Source of the DNA: Paenarthrobacter sp. DKR-5
GTDB lineage: Bacteria > Actinomycetota > Actinomycetes > Actinomycetales > Micrococcaceae
Assembly: GCF_018531425.1 (NCBI RefSeq)
Contig: NZ_JAHBOI010000001.1
Location: 434,001 to 498,000 of the forward strand
DNA: 64,000 bases
Direction of reading: 5' to 3'
Shown piece after piece: positions 1 to 8,095 of the stretch. Position 1 is the stretch's first letter. The number at the start of each line of letters is the position of its first letter. The position numbers and the translations under genes are program-made. Below the pieces are notes generated by a model. The model saw only the letters and a program-made list of their open reading frames with translations. It was not told where the DNA came from and made no database searches.

Positions 1-467
1 AGCGCCTTGCCGACGGCGCACAGCGACACCGGCATGCGGTCCCCGATGTTCGACGTCAGCCGCACGGCCGGGTGGCCCTCGTAGCGGGCCAGGTAGATCA
101 CGTCCTTGCCGTCGAGCAGTGCGATGCGCACGGTTTCCTTCGACAGCGTCGGAGCGCTTTCACAAAACCGGTAGAACTCCTGCACCTCGTCGAGCCGGCT
201 CAGGTAGGCGGCACCGAGTTCCACCAGCTTCCGCCCGAGCGCAAACCCGCCTCCCCGGCGCACGATCAGGTGGGCCTCCTCCAACGCGAGCAGCAGGTTG
301 GAGGTGGAGGATTTGGGAATTCCGAGTTCGCGGGCGAGGTCGCTGAGCGAGACGACCCCTGTGGCCGAGGCCGCGAGCACGTCCAGGACCGCAGCGGCCC
401 GGGTTACGGCGGGAGCCGGCGAGGCCGCACTCGCATGGGCCACGCCTTGAACACTCAGTTCGGTCAC
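1..467 (-). CDS. IclR-family transcriptional regulator (3' part missing)
   Basis: Reading the minus strand from a GTG at 467 gives an IclR-type protein: a short variable N-terminus, then a winged helix-turn-helix with the recognition segment LARELGIPKSSTSNLLLALE, the wing, and the start of the effector-binding domain (VRIALLDGKDVIYLARYEG, then SNIGDRMPVSLCAVGKA). The gene runs off the left edge, so most of the ligand domain is not seen. A GGGAGA ribosome-binding site precedes the GTG. It is divergent from the PLP enzyme at 609, with an 18-bp palindrome between them, so it probably regulates that amino-acid catabolic gene and itself. The effector is unknown. Confidence 0.88.
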   Translation of the reverse strand, partial: MTELSVQGVAHASAASPAPAVTRAAAVLDVLAASATGVVSLSDLARELGIPKSSTSNLLLALEEAHLIVRRGGGFALGRKLVELGAAYLSRLDEVQEFYRFCESAPTLSKETVRIALLDGKDVIYLARYEGHPAVRLTSNIGDRMPVSLCAVGKA

Positions 468-486
468 GATTCTCCCTTGGTCGTTG

Positions 487-504
487 TGTTCAGCATGCTG
501 AACA
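487..504. promoter_or_regulatory. 18-bp perfect palindrome, candidate IclR operator
   Basis: The sequence TGTTCAGCATGCTGAACA is a perfect 18-bp palindrome lying 19 bp upstream of the iclR-type start and about 105 bp upstream of the divergent lyase gene. Position and symmetry suit a dimeric repressor site. That the IclR protein binds it is inference. Confidence 0.6.
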
Positions 505-608
505 GGGAACATCCTATTGGAATCCTTCGGGACCGTCCACCGCTGGGCCGCCCCGGAGCGGGGAGTAGACTGGCGCACGCCCAGGCACCCCAGCGCAAGG
601 AGTATCCG

Positions 609-1739
609 ATGAGCACCAGGTGGTATGCCAACCCGGCAGCCCGCGAATTCGTGGCGGCACCCGAACCGCGCGGCGTGCTGGACTTCCACCGCAGCCTGCC
701 CGGCTACGCACCCACCGCGCTGCTGGAGCGGCCGGACCTGGCCCGGGAACTCGGCGTCGGGCGCGTCTTCGTGAAGCAGGAATCCTCCCGCTTCGGCCTG
801 CCCGCCTTCAAGCTCCTCGGGGCTTCATGGGCGGTCTTCAGGGCATTGTCGGCCCGAGCCGGCCGCACCGAGGGCGGCTGGCAGCCCGATACGTTGGCAA
901 GGCGGTTCGCCGGGGATCCGGATGCGCCGGTGTTGGTCTCGGCAACGGACGGCAACCACGGCCGCGCCGTGGCCCGCATGGCTGCCCGGATGGGACTTGC
1001 GGCGCGAATCTTCGTGCCCGAGGAGATCAGCCCGCGGGCCAAGGAGGCCATCACCAGCGAGGGCGCGGAACTGACGGCCCTTGCCCTCCCGTACGACGAC
1101 GTCGTGCGCGCGGCGGCGGACGCGGCACAGGCCGACCCGCGGAGCATCCTGGTCCAGGACACCGCATGGGAGGGCTACACCACGGTGCCCGGCTGGATTG
1201 TGGAGGGCTACTCCACCTTGTTCGCGGAGATTGACACACAGCTGCAGGACGCCGGTGCCGGGCGTCCCTCGATGGTGGTCACGCCCGTCGGCGTCGGTTC
1301 CCTCCTCCAAGCCACCGTGCGGCACTACCGCAAGCTGGGCGGGAGCCAGCCGGCGCTGCTGAGCGTCGAACCGGAATCGGCACCGTGCCTGCTGCGCTCC
1401 CTCGAGCAGGGCGAACGCACCTCGGTGCCCACCGGCCACACCATGATGGCCGGCTTGAACTGCGGGACGGTATCGCTCACCGCGTGGCCGGAGCTCTCCC
1501 GCGGGGTCGACGCCGCCGTCGTCATCGGCGAAGAGGACTGCCGGCGGGCGGTCAAGGACCTGGAGGAACTCGGTGTGGACTCCGGTCCGTGCGGGGCTGC
1601 GAGCCTGGCGGGGGCGCGGGCTGTGCTGGAGGACCCGAACCGGCGCGCCGACGTCGGGGCTGCGGCGGACGACGTCGTCGTGCTGCTGAGCACCGAAGGC
1701 CGCGCGGCGACCCCCGTGGAACCGCCCTACAGCGGCTGA
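609..1739 (+). CDS. PLP-dependent diaminopropionate ammonia-lyase-like enzyme
   Basis: A 376-residue fold-type II PLP enzyme. The N-terminal signature FHRSLPGYAPT, the Schiff-base lysine in AFKLLGASWA (about Lys68) and the phosphate-contacting SATDGNHGRAVA block match diaminopropionate ammonia-lyases, which convert 2,3-diaminopropionate to pyruvate and ammonia. Related threonine/serine dehydratases share the fold, so substrate is not proven. The open frame extends upstream to position 72, but the ATG at 609 follows AAGGAG, and the extension is antisense to the iclR gene. The 3' end overlaps the convergent globin gene by 13 bp. Likely cytosolic amino-acid catabolism controlled by the divergent IclR regulator. 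Confidence 0.82.
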   Translation: MSTRWYANPAAREFVAAPEPRGVLDFHRSLPGYAPTALLERPDLARELGVGRVFVKQESSRFGLPAFKLLGASWAVFRALSARAGRTEGGWQPDTLARRFAGDPDAPVLVSATDGNHGRAVARMAARMGLAARIFVPEEISPRAKEAITSEGAELTALALPYDDVVRAAADAAQADPRSILVQDTAWEGYTTVPGWIVEGYSTLFAEIDTQLQDAGAGRPSMVVTPVGVGSLLQATVRHYRKLGGSQPALLSVEPESAPCLLRSLEQGERTSVPTGHTMMAGLNCGTVSLTAWPELSRGVDAAVVIGEEDCRRAVKDLEELGVDSGPCGAASLAGARAVLEDPNRRADVGAAADDVVVLLSTEGRAATPVEPPYSG

Positions 1740-2182
1740 CCCCCGCGCCGGATGGTGCCGTACTCGCTGGCCCGGCCGCCATTGACCCGGCGGTGGATGG
1801 AGCCGGCAATTCGGCCGGCCTGCAGCTTGGCCAGCTCCGCCTTTTCACCGGCGTAAAGCTCATCCACCGTGTTCCGCCATGTCTCGAGCCAGCGGTCAAA
1901 GAACTCCCACCGCAGCGGCACCTTCGCGTGCAGTTCCTCGTGCACATGCAACGCGTTGCGCTTGTACAGGCCGGCCCGGAAAAGCACAGTTTCCCAGAAG
2001 TCGCACATCACGGGCAGGTGCGCCGCCAGATCCATCCGGGCCACGTCGACGAAGACCGGTCCCAGCATCCGGTCGCGAAAGACCTTTCGGTAGAAGGTGT
2101 CGACCAGCAGTTCGACGTCCGCCCGATTCCGCAGGTCAGCTCTCCCTCCGGCGTCCACTTCCCCGCCCGTGCCGCCGCTCAT
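1727..2182 (-). CDS. Group III truncated haemoglobin
   Basis: A 151-residue single-domain globin. The pattern VDTFYRKVFRD, GPVFVDVARMDLAAHL, MCDFWETVLF, then a His in NALHVHEEL (His79 is the best proximal-haem candidate) and FFDRWLETWRNTVDEL follow the group III (trHbP) truncated haemoglobin pattern. Such proteins bind haem and are linked to oxygen, NO or redox chemistry in the cytosol. The start at 2182 overlaps the stop of the upstream membrane-protein gene by 4 bp (ATGA), so the two are co-translated; an in-frame extension to 2338 lies inside that gene and is discarded. The regulator upstream carries cysteines suited to an Fe-S cluster, which fits a NO/redox-response unit. Confidence 0.85.
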   Translation of the reverse strand: MSGGTGGEVDAGGRADLRNRADVELLVDTFYRKVFRDRMLGPVFVDVARMDLAAHLPVMCDFWETVLFRAGLYKRNALHVHEELHAKVPLRWEFFDRWLETWRNTVDELYAGEKAELAKLQAGRIAGSIHRRVNGGRASEYGTIRRGGQPL

Positions 2183-2613
2183 CCGAACGCCTGCAGGCAG
2201 TAGAGAACTCCGAGCAGGGGCAGGGCCAGCAGCTTCACGCCTTCGACGCCGATGTAGAGCAGGTGCGATGACGATTCGGGCGCCTCCCCCACCGCAGAGC
2301 GGGCCGCGACGCGCCGGTCCATCCGCGGCCGGAGCCACAGCGCCTGGAAGACAGTGAGCAGGGCGACGCCGGCCAGCACTGCCTCGCTCCCCGCCGACCC
2401 CGCGCTAACGAAGGCCGTGGCCACCAGTGCGGCACAGAGCACGAGTTCCACCCGGTTCAGCGCCTTGAAGACCAACCGCCCGATTCCCACCCCGAGCGGT
2501 ACCGTGATCCCGGGTGCCCGAAACTTCAGCGGTGTTTCGATCAGGGATATCGCGGCGATCATGCCGAGCCAGAGGAACGGCAGAGCGACCTGCAGCAGCT
2601 TCGCAACGATCAT
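2179..2613 (-). CDS. Small integral membrane protein, four predicted TM helices
   Basis: A 144-residue hydrophobic protein with four likely membrane helices (about residues 4-24, 47-71, 76-95 and 118-141). Conserved-looking polar signatures are SLIETPLKFRAPGI just after helix 1 and LNRVE at the start of helix 2. I cannot name the family with certainty; it resembles uncharacterised four-helix membrane proteins found beside globin or haem-related genes. It overlaps the regulator upstream (2610-2613) and the globin downstream (2179-2182) by 4 bp each, so it is the middle gene of a tight three-gene operon. Its function is unknown; a role in the same redox or NO response is inferred only from position. 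Confidence 0.75.
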   Translation of the reverse strand: MIVAKLLQVALPFLWLGMIAAISLIETPLKFRAPGITVPLGVGIGRLVFKALNRVELVLCAALVATAFVSAGSAGSEAVLAGVALLTVFQALWLRPRMDRRVAARSAVGEAPESSSHLLYIGVEGVKLLALPLLGVLYCLQAFG

Positions 2614-3314
2614 CGGGCAGCTCCCGCCAGGCGGGCGGGGTGCCGGTCAATCACCGCAAGGCACAAACCCGGCTCCGCGAACGGACGGAGCTCGGCCGCG
2701 GCGTCCGGGGCTCCGGACCGGTCCAGCAGACTCTTCATCATTCCGGCGTGGACCGAGCACACCACCTCCCGGTTCTCACGGGCCACCTCCACGAACGGGC
2801 AGGCGTGCAGGCGCAGCTCCACCGGCTCCGGCAGCGGCCCGGGGACGGGCGGCGCAGGCTCGAATCCGAACTGCGTGAAGACGTCCCTGATGGTCTCCAC
2901 AGCGTCCTCGAATGTTGCTTCCGGACCCGCTTGCGGCGAGTTCGCCTCCACCCAGCGAGCCCCGGCCTGTTCCGCGTGTTCAGCCGGCGTGGCTGCGGAA
3001 GTCTTCAGCAAACTGCCGGCCAGGAGCCCGCTGAGCCACCGGTAGCCGTCGCGCACGGCACCGGCCGCGGCGGCGGCATAGAGCAGGCGCGGGCGCCCGC
3101 GGCCAGCCGGCGCCTCGCTGCGTGCCTCGATCAGCCCGGATGCGAGCAGCCCGTCGAGATGGAACCGCAGCGTCGTCAGCGGAACGTCCACCGCGGCCGC
3201 CAGTTCGCGGGCCGACAGGGGATTCTGCGCAGCACGCAACGCTCGAAGGACATCCGCTTTGGCAGCAGAACCCAGGGCCGCGTGGATTTTGACGCTGTCT
3301 GTCGTGGGGCTCAT
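2610..3314 (-). CDS. COG2345-type winged-helix regulator with putative Fe-S cysteines
   Basis: A 234-residue ArsR/SufR-like regulator. Residues about 8-80 form the winged helix (LRALRAAQNPLSARELAAAV, then TTLRFHLDGLLASGLIE). The C-terminal half carries C172-P-F, C186-S-V-H189 and C218, the cysteine layout of COG2345 proteins; relatives such as SufR hold a redox- or NO-sensitive iron-sulfur cluster with similar cysteines. It is the first gene of the operon with the membrane protein and truncated globin, and a perfect 36-bp inverted repeat ends 10 bp upstream of its ATG, arguing for autoregulation. Only three cysteines plus His189 are available as ligands here, unlike the four cysteines of SufR. 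Fe-S binding is inference. Confidence 0.82.
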   Translation of the reverse strand: MSPTTDSVKIHAALGSAAKADVLRALRAAQNPLSARELAAAVDVPLTTLRFHLDGLLASGLIEARSEAPAGRGRPRLLYAAAAAGAVRDGYRWLSGLLAGSLLKTSAATPAEHAEQAGARWVEANSPQAGPEATFEDAVETIRDVFTQFGFEPAPPVPGPLPEPVELRLHACPFVEVARENREVVCSVHAGMMKSLLDRSGAPDAAAELRPFAEPGLCLAVIDRHPARLAGAAR

Positions 3315-3323
3315 GCCGCCATC

Positions 3324-3359
3324 CTACATTAAAAACGACTCATGCCGTTTTTAATGTAG
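3324..3359. promoter_or_regulatory. Perfect 14-bp inverted repeat, candidate operator of the COG2345 regulator
   Basis: Arms CTACATTAAAAACG (3324-3337) and CGTTTTTAATGTAG (3346-3359) are exact inverted copies around an 8-bp spacer. This AT-rich element stands out in a GC-rich segment and sits immediately upstream of the regulator start (3314), where it would cover the promoter. It lies between two same-strand genes, so it probably controls only the regulator-membrane protein-globin operon. Confidence 0.75.
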
Positions 3360-3383
3360 CGAAGCCTATTCGCTGCCGAAGCC

Positions 3384-3845
3384 TTATTCGCTGGAGGCAG
3401 ACGGCAGCCCGGTGAAGGGCGTCACCCAATGCGCGGGCTCCACGACCGCGAACCGGATTCCGGTGACGTCGGACGGCGAGAGACGCACGAAGAACGGCTT
3501 CGTCCCCTTTTGCCAGGGGAACAGGGGCAGCGCGGCCGAGTTGATCACCTCTTCGGTGCGGGTGATTTGTCCCAGCGGCCCCTTGAGCACAACACTCCAG
3601 GCCTCCCCTGTCTCCGTGTCGTAACCGTCGACCTCGAAGGCGGCCTTGGACTTTTCCAGCGCCGCAGCAAGCTTGGTGCCGGGGGCTGTACGGAAGATGA
3701 CGGATCCGTGGTCGACCACGAAGTTCACCGGAAAAATGTCCGGATGGTCCTCGACGATTACCGAGAGCCTGCCGACCACCACCGTGCGCAGCAATTCCCA
3801 GCACTCGTTCGCTTTCAGCCGCTTGATCTCTCCCGCCGTATCCAC
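3384..3845 (-). CDS. Pyridoxamine 5'-phosphate oxidase-like flavin-binding protein
   Basis: A 153-residue split-barrel protein of the PNPOx-like group. The motifs GRLSVIVEDHPDIFPVNFVVD and SVIFRTAPGTKL, the VDGYDTETGEAWSVVLKG strand pair and FVRLSPSDVTGIRF are typical of single-domain actinobacterial members that bind FMN, F420 or haem; the cofactor cannot be told from sequence. It stands between the helicase gene, from which a strong terminator separates it, and the Fe-S-type regulator/globin operon on the same strand. Its 3' end is 25 bp from the operator there, so read-through is possible but co-regulation is not shown. Confidence 0.8.
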   Translation of the reverse strand: MDTAGEIKRLKANECWELLRTVVVGRLSVIVEDHPDIFPVNFVVDHGSVIFRTAPGTKLAAALEKSKAAFEVDGYDTETGEAWSVVLKGPLGQITRTEEVINSAALPLFPWQKGTKPFFVRLSPSDVTGIRFAVVEPAHWVTPFTGLPSASSE

Positions 3846-3901
3846 GGGACCATGCTACGGCGGCCGCGGCCGTCCGCACAGGGTCCCTCAGCCCTGGACG
3901 C

Positions 3902-3939
3902 GCAAAGGGCGCGAATGCCGAAGCATTCGCGCCCTTTGC
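3902..3939 (-). terminator. Strong hairpin downstream of the DEAD-box helicase gene
   Basis: A perfect 17-bp stem (GCAAAGGGCGCGAATGC and its complement) with a 4-nt loop, 21 bp past the helicase stop codon. There is no U-tract, as is common in actinobacteria, so it may act as a terminator or as a 3'-end stabiliser. Confidence 0.72.
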
Positions 3940-3960
3940 TGAGCGGTGGAATCCGCGCCG

Positions 3961-5541
3961 TCAGCGGGCCCGGCGGGTGTTGCTCGCCGGAGCCGAGGCC
4001 CGGCGCTGTCCGGCCCGGGCCGGACGCGACGCGCCGGCGGCGGAACCGCCGTGGCTGCCGGTGCTGGTGCTGTAGACCGAGCGGGGAGCACCGGACGACG
4101 TGCGAGCAGCGCCGCCGGCGGCGGCACGCTGCCCGGTGGCCGGACGGCGGCTGCGTCCCTGGGCAGAGGGCTGCGCAACGGCGCCGCGCTTGCTCTCGGC
4201 CGAGCCCTGGCGGTGTCCGGCACCCGCAGCGTTCCGCGCGGAGCCTGCGGCGGCGCCGGAACCTCCCCGGCGACTGCGCTTTCGCTGCGCGTTGGCGCCG
4301 GTGGACTTGCCGCCGCCGTTCTGCGGCAGCTTGGCTGCCATTGCGGCAGCGCGCACCTGCGGATCAACCTTCGCGGCAACCTCGCCGACCAGCTTCGCCA
4401 CCAGGGGCGACGTCGGCGTGACCGTCTCAAAGGCAACGTCGACGCCGGCGGCCTTCATCAGCTTGCCCACTTCGAGGCGCTGTTCCGGCAGGGTCACGGT
4501 GACAACAGTGCCGTCCGACCCGGCGCGCGCCGTCCGGCCGGAACGGTGCAGGTAGGCCTTGTGCTCCGTGGGCGGATCGATGTGCACCACGAGTTCGACG
4601 TCGTCGACGTGGACGCCGCGCGCCGCGACGTCGGTGGCGACCAGCACACGGACCTCACCGGCGGCGAATTCCGCCAGGTTGCGGTCGCGGGCGTTCTGGG
4701 ACAGGTTTCCGTGCAGGTCAACGGCCGGGATGCCGGCGTCGGTCAGCACCTTGGCCATCTTGCGGGCGTGGTGCTTGGTGCGCATGAACATCACCCGGCG
4801 GCCCGTGCCGGAGGCGAGCTGCTTGATCAGCTCCTTCTTCTCGGACTGGCCCTGCACCACCAGGACGTGGTGTTCCATGGTGGTCACGGCTGCCTGCGGG
4901 TCATCCACCGAATGGGTGACCTGATTGGAGAGGTAGCGGTGCACCAGCTTGTCCACGCCGTTGTCCAGCGTGGCGGAGAAGAGCATCCGCTGACCGTCGG
5001 CCGGGGTGGTGTCCATGATGCGCTTCACGCCGGGCAGGAAGCCCAGGTCCGCCATGTGGTCCGCCTCGTCAAGGACGGTAATTTCCACTGCATCGAGGCT
5101 GATGAGCTTCTGCTTCATCAGGTCCTCCAGCCGGCCGGGGCAGGCGATGACGATGTCCACGCCGGCCTTCAGAGCCTTTTCCTGGCGCGACTGGGACACC
5201 CCGCCGTAGATCACGGTGGTGTTCAGCCCCAGTTCCGCGGCGAGCGGCTCGATCGTCTTGTTGATCTGGTTGGCCAGTTCGCGGGTCGGCGCCAGCACGA
5301 GGCCGAGCGGGCGTCCGGGACGTCGCCGGTAGGCCGCTTCGCGTTCGGCCAGCCGGGCCACGAGCGGGAGGGCGAAGGCGATGGTCTTGCCCGAGCCGGT
5401 GCGGCCCCGGCCGAGCACGTCGCGGCCGGCAAGCGTGTCCGGCAGGGTCTTGACCTGGATCGGGAACGGGGTCTCGATGCCTTGGGCGGCAAGCGAGGAA
5501 GAGAGAGCCTTGGGCACACCCAGGGCAGCAAATGTCGTCAT
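3961..5541 (-). CDS. DEAD-box ATP-dependent RNA helicase
   Basis: A 526-residue RNA helicase. Visible motifs: Q-motif FPIQ (26-29), motif I GRGRTGSGKT (44-53), Ia PTRELANQ (85-92), Ib ACPGR where the usual Thr is Cys134, II DEAD (158-161), III FSAT, V ATDVAARGVHVDDV and VI HRSGRTARAG. The C-terminal region of about 150 residues is basic and rich in Gly, Ser, Ala and Arg, as in cold-shock or ribosome-assembly helicases, and probably binds RNA non-specifically. The ATG at 5541 is chosen because the family N-terminus begins there; the frame continues to 5637 without homology. A strong hairpin follows. RNA remodelling role is established for the family; the specific target is unknown. Confidence 0.93.
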   Translation of the reverse strand: MTTFAALGVPKALSSSLAAQGIETPFPIQVKTLPDTLAGRDVLGRGRTGSGKTIAFALPLVARLAEREAAYRRRPGRPLGLVLAPTRELANQINKTIEPLAAELGLNTTVIYGGVSQSRQEKALKAGVDIVIACPGRLEDLMKQKLISLDAVEITVLDEADHMADLGFLPGVKRIMDTTPADGQRMLFSATLDNGVDKLVHRYLSNQVTHSVDDPQAAVTTMEHHVLVVQGQSEKKELIKQLASGTGRRVMFMRTKHHARKMAKVLTDAGIPAVDLHGNLSQNARDRNLAEFAAGEVRVLVATDVAARGVHVDDVELVVHIDPPTEHKAYLHRSGRTARAGSDGTVVTVTLPEQRLEVGKLMKAAGVDVAFETVTPTSPLVAKLVGEVAAKVDPQVRAAAMAAKLPQNGGGKSTGANAQRKRSRRGGSGAAAGSARNAAGAGHRQGSAESKRGAVAQPSAQGRSRRPATGQRAAAGGAARTSSGAPRSVYSTSTGSHGGSAAGASRPARAGQRRASAPASNTRRAR

Positions 5542-5813
5542 GGTGAAAGAAAGGTACTTTCGGTCAGTGGCCCCGGCGCAGGTTTGCGCGGGGTTCGCCG
5601 AAGAAATGATCAGGACGGTCAACCGTTTCGCGGACATACGTCGCGCTGTCAGCGGGACCCTTCAGGATGCGTTCATCGACGCAGGCTGCACCATCAACGG
5701 GCAGCAGGTCCTTCCAGTCTAGCAGTTGACGGCGTCCAGGCCCGCCCCGGGGCCGCACCGGGCCCGGAGCGCAACCGTCCAGGGGCATGCCTGAGCCCAA
5801 CCGGGAGGGTGCT

Positions 5814-7943
5814 CTAATGCAACTGCGCGGAGACGTAGGGAGCAAGGGCACGCGAGTATTCGGCGCTGATATGCGAGTAGTCGCGGTAGACGATGACCGA
5901 CCCGACCTGCGGGTAGCAAAGCTTCGCGTCGCAGAACTGCGCGCGCAGCCTGACGTGCTCGAATCCGGGGGCATGGAAAGCTTCAGCAGCATGCGTGATT
6001 GCCATCGTCGCTGAAGGGAACGCGGCGGCGACCGGATTGGCGCAGGCGAGCGGGTCGCCTGGATGGCTGGCGAGGCAGGTAGGCACATACTGGCCGTTGG
6101 TGCGCGGGACGTCCTCGAAAGCCACCACGCGCTTGCCGGCGGCCAGCCAGTCCTGCCAGGTCTTCTCATAGCCTTGGACGGCCGGGGTCCCCATTGGGGA
6201 ATCCGCCGGCGCCCGGTAACTGTAAGCCGTGGAAAAGGCTGCCGTGAAGACGGTCGTAATCGACTTGTCAGCTGCCAGTGCGCTGCTCACTTCCTTGACC
6301 CACGTCGAGCAGTCGTTCATGTTCGCGTCGGTCTTCTCCGAAGGCAGCACCCGGAGGGCAGCGGTCGCCGGGCAGGAGGCTTTAGTGAAGGTCTTGATAT
6401 GCCATCTTTTCTGGGCGGCCAAGGCCTCGATGGCAGGCAACCATGCGGTTGCATGCGAATCCCCCACGATGGCGACGGTCGTCCGGGCATGGGCGGCATC
6501 GACACCGAGGTCACAGGACACCAGCTCGGTACCCCCAATGTTTCCCTGGCAGCCAGGATGCAGCGGGTCCGTATTCTCCCGCGACACAAGGGCCGGTGCC
6601 GGGTTCGGAGCCTGCGTACCGACCACCGGCCCGCAGCTGCGGGCGCGGTCGAGCGAACCGGGACCATAGCAGGGGTTGTGCAGGGCGGCCGCATCCACGG
6701 GAGGAGCCGCGTAGGCCTGAACCGTCAGGGCGTAGGAGAGGGCCACCACCACCGCCATGCCGGCAGCAGCGAAGGAGAAGGCCCGCGCCGGCGTCCCGAG
6801 CAGGCGGCCCTTGCGCAGCGGGTCCTCGATGGCGAGCTTCGTCAACCAGGACAGCAGGATGGCCGCGGCCAGCAGCATGGACTTGTCGATGAAGCCGGGG
6901 GCGCGGCCCAGGACGTAAGGCGTGACGATCAGGAGGGGCCAGTGCCAGAGGTACAGCCCGTAGGAAATGCCGCCGACAAAGGTCATTGGCCGCAAGGACA
7001 GCCACCAGCGGGGACCGAACACGGACCGGTTGCCGGCAAAGGCCAGCACAAGCGCGGTGCCGGCAACCGGGAGCAGAGCGGTCCAGCCGGGAAACGGCGT
7101 CGCGGCGGTGAAGAAGACCGCGGAACCGGCGATCAACGCAACACCGAGCCAAGCGCCGGCCGTGGCCGGCACACCCGGGAACCGGCGATCCAGGAATACC
7201 AGGGCGACCAAGGCCCCGGCAGCGAACTCCCACACCCGGGTCTGGGTGACAAAGTACGCCACCGACGGCATTTGGGCCGTGATGACGATCGAGCAGGCGA
7301 GGGAAACCGCCCCGACAACAGCGAGACCCGCGATCATCGCGCCCCTGGTCGTGGTCCACGCGGCTGCACCGACCCCGCGCCGACGAAGCACACGCGCGAC
7401 GAACAGCAGCGCGAGCACCAGAAGCGGCCAAACGAAATAGAACTGCTCCTCCACTGACAGCGACCAGTAATGCTGGACCACCGAGGCGTCGTTGTGCTGC
7501 GCGGAATAATCGACTGAGTCGGTGGCAAGTGCCCAGTTCTGGACGTACAGGGCGCTCGCCGCCAACTGGCGGGCAGTCACTTCCCAGACCGTAGCGGGAA
7601 CCCACAGGAAGACGGCCGCCATGGACACCAGGAGCACGAAGAAGGAGGCGGGGAGGAGCCGCCGCACCCGCCTCGCCCAGAACCGGCCCAGCGCCAGGGT
7701 GGAACGGGTCTGTATCTCGCGATAGATGTGCGAGGTGATCAGATACCCCGAGATAACGAAGAAGACGTCCACGCCGATGTAGCCACCGCTGAGGCGACCG
7801 GGCCAGAAATGGTAGAGCACGACGGCGAGCACAGCAATCGTCCGCAGCCCCTGGATTTCGGGGCGGAACCCGTCCGCCGCATCCCGCCGGGAACGTTCGC
7901 TCGATGCGGTTTGGGGAAGCCTGCCGGCGGAGGTTGTGGACAC
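5814..7943 (-). CDS. Acyltransferase-3 family membrane protein with C-terminal SGNH domain
   Basis: A 709-residue OafA/YrhL-type protein. Residues about 25-400 are the acyltransferase-3 membrane domain (FRPEIQGLRTIAVLAVVLYH, GGYIGVDVFFVISGYLI, HYWSLSVEEQFYFVWPLL), with about ten TM helices and the conserved His of LYH. The rest is an extracytoplasmic SGNH-hydrolase domain with the nucleophile block VAIVGDSHATAW and a C-terminal DYSHIS (Asp and His of the triad). Such proteins O-acetylate cell-wall polysaccharides, glycolipids or exported glycans. The start is a GTG at 7943. It is monocistronic between convergent or unrelated neighbours, so the acceptor is unknown. The 272 bp between this gene and the helicase start hold no gene that I can support. 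Confidence 0.9.
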   Translation of the reverse strand: MSTTSAGRLPQTASSERSRRDAADGFRPEIQGLRTIAVLAVVLYHFWPGRLSGGYIGVDVFFVISGYLITSHIYREIQTRSTLALGRFWARRVRRLLPASFFVLLVSMAAVFLWVPATVWEVTARQLAASALYVQNWALATDSVDYSAQHNDASVVQHYWSLSVEEQFYFVWPLLVLALLFVARVLRRRGVGAAAWTTTRGAMIAGLAVVGAVSLACSIVITAQMPSVAYFVTQTRVWEFAAGALVALVFLDRRFPGVPATAGAWLGVALIAGSAVFFTAATPFPGWTALLPVAGTALVLAFAGNRSVFGPRWWLSLRPMTFVGGISYGLYLWHWPLLIVTPYVLGRAPGFIDKSMLLAAAILLSWLTKLAIEDPLRKGRLLGTPARAFSFAAAGMAVVVALSYALTVQAYAAPPVDAAALHNPCYGPGSLDRARSCGPVVGTQAPNPAPALVSRENTDPLHPGCQGNIGGTELVSCDLGVDAAHARTTVAIVGDSHATAWLPAIEALAAQKRWHIKTFTKASCPATAALRVLPSEKTDANMNDCSTWVKEVSSALAADKSITTVFTAAFSTAYSYRAPADSPMGTPAVQGYEKTWQDWLAAGKRVVAFEDVPRTNGQYVPTCLASHPGDPLACANPVAAAFPSATMAITHAAEAFHAPGFEHVRLRAQFCDAKLCYPQVGSVIVYRDYSHISAEYSRALAPYVSAQLH

Positions 7944-8095
7944 AGACGTCGATTTTATCGCAGCTCCGCGCCGTTACCTTTTTCCTTGCCCCGTCCTGCT
8001 GGCCGGATGCGGGCTTGTTGGCCGATCGGCCCCGGATGCCGAGGGAAGCGCCGTCGGGCCCGCTCCGGGCCCGGGGACGGCTATCCTTGACCGCG

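Noticed and set aside
72-608. Upstream extension of the PLP lyase frame
   Set aside because: It is antisense to the iclR gene and has no family similarity; ATG 609 follows a ribosome-binding site.
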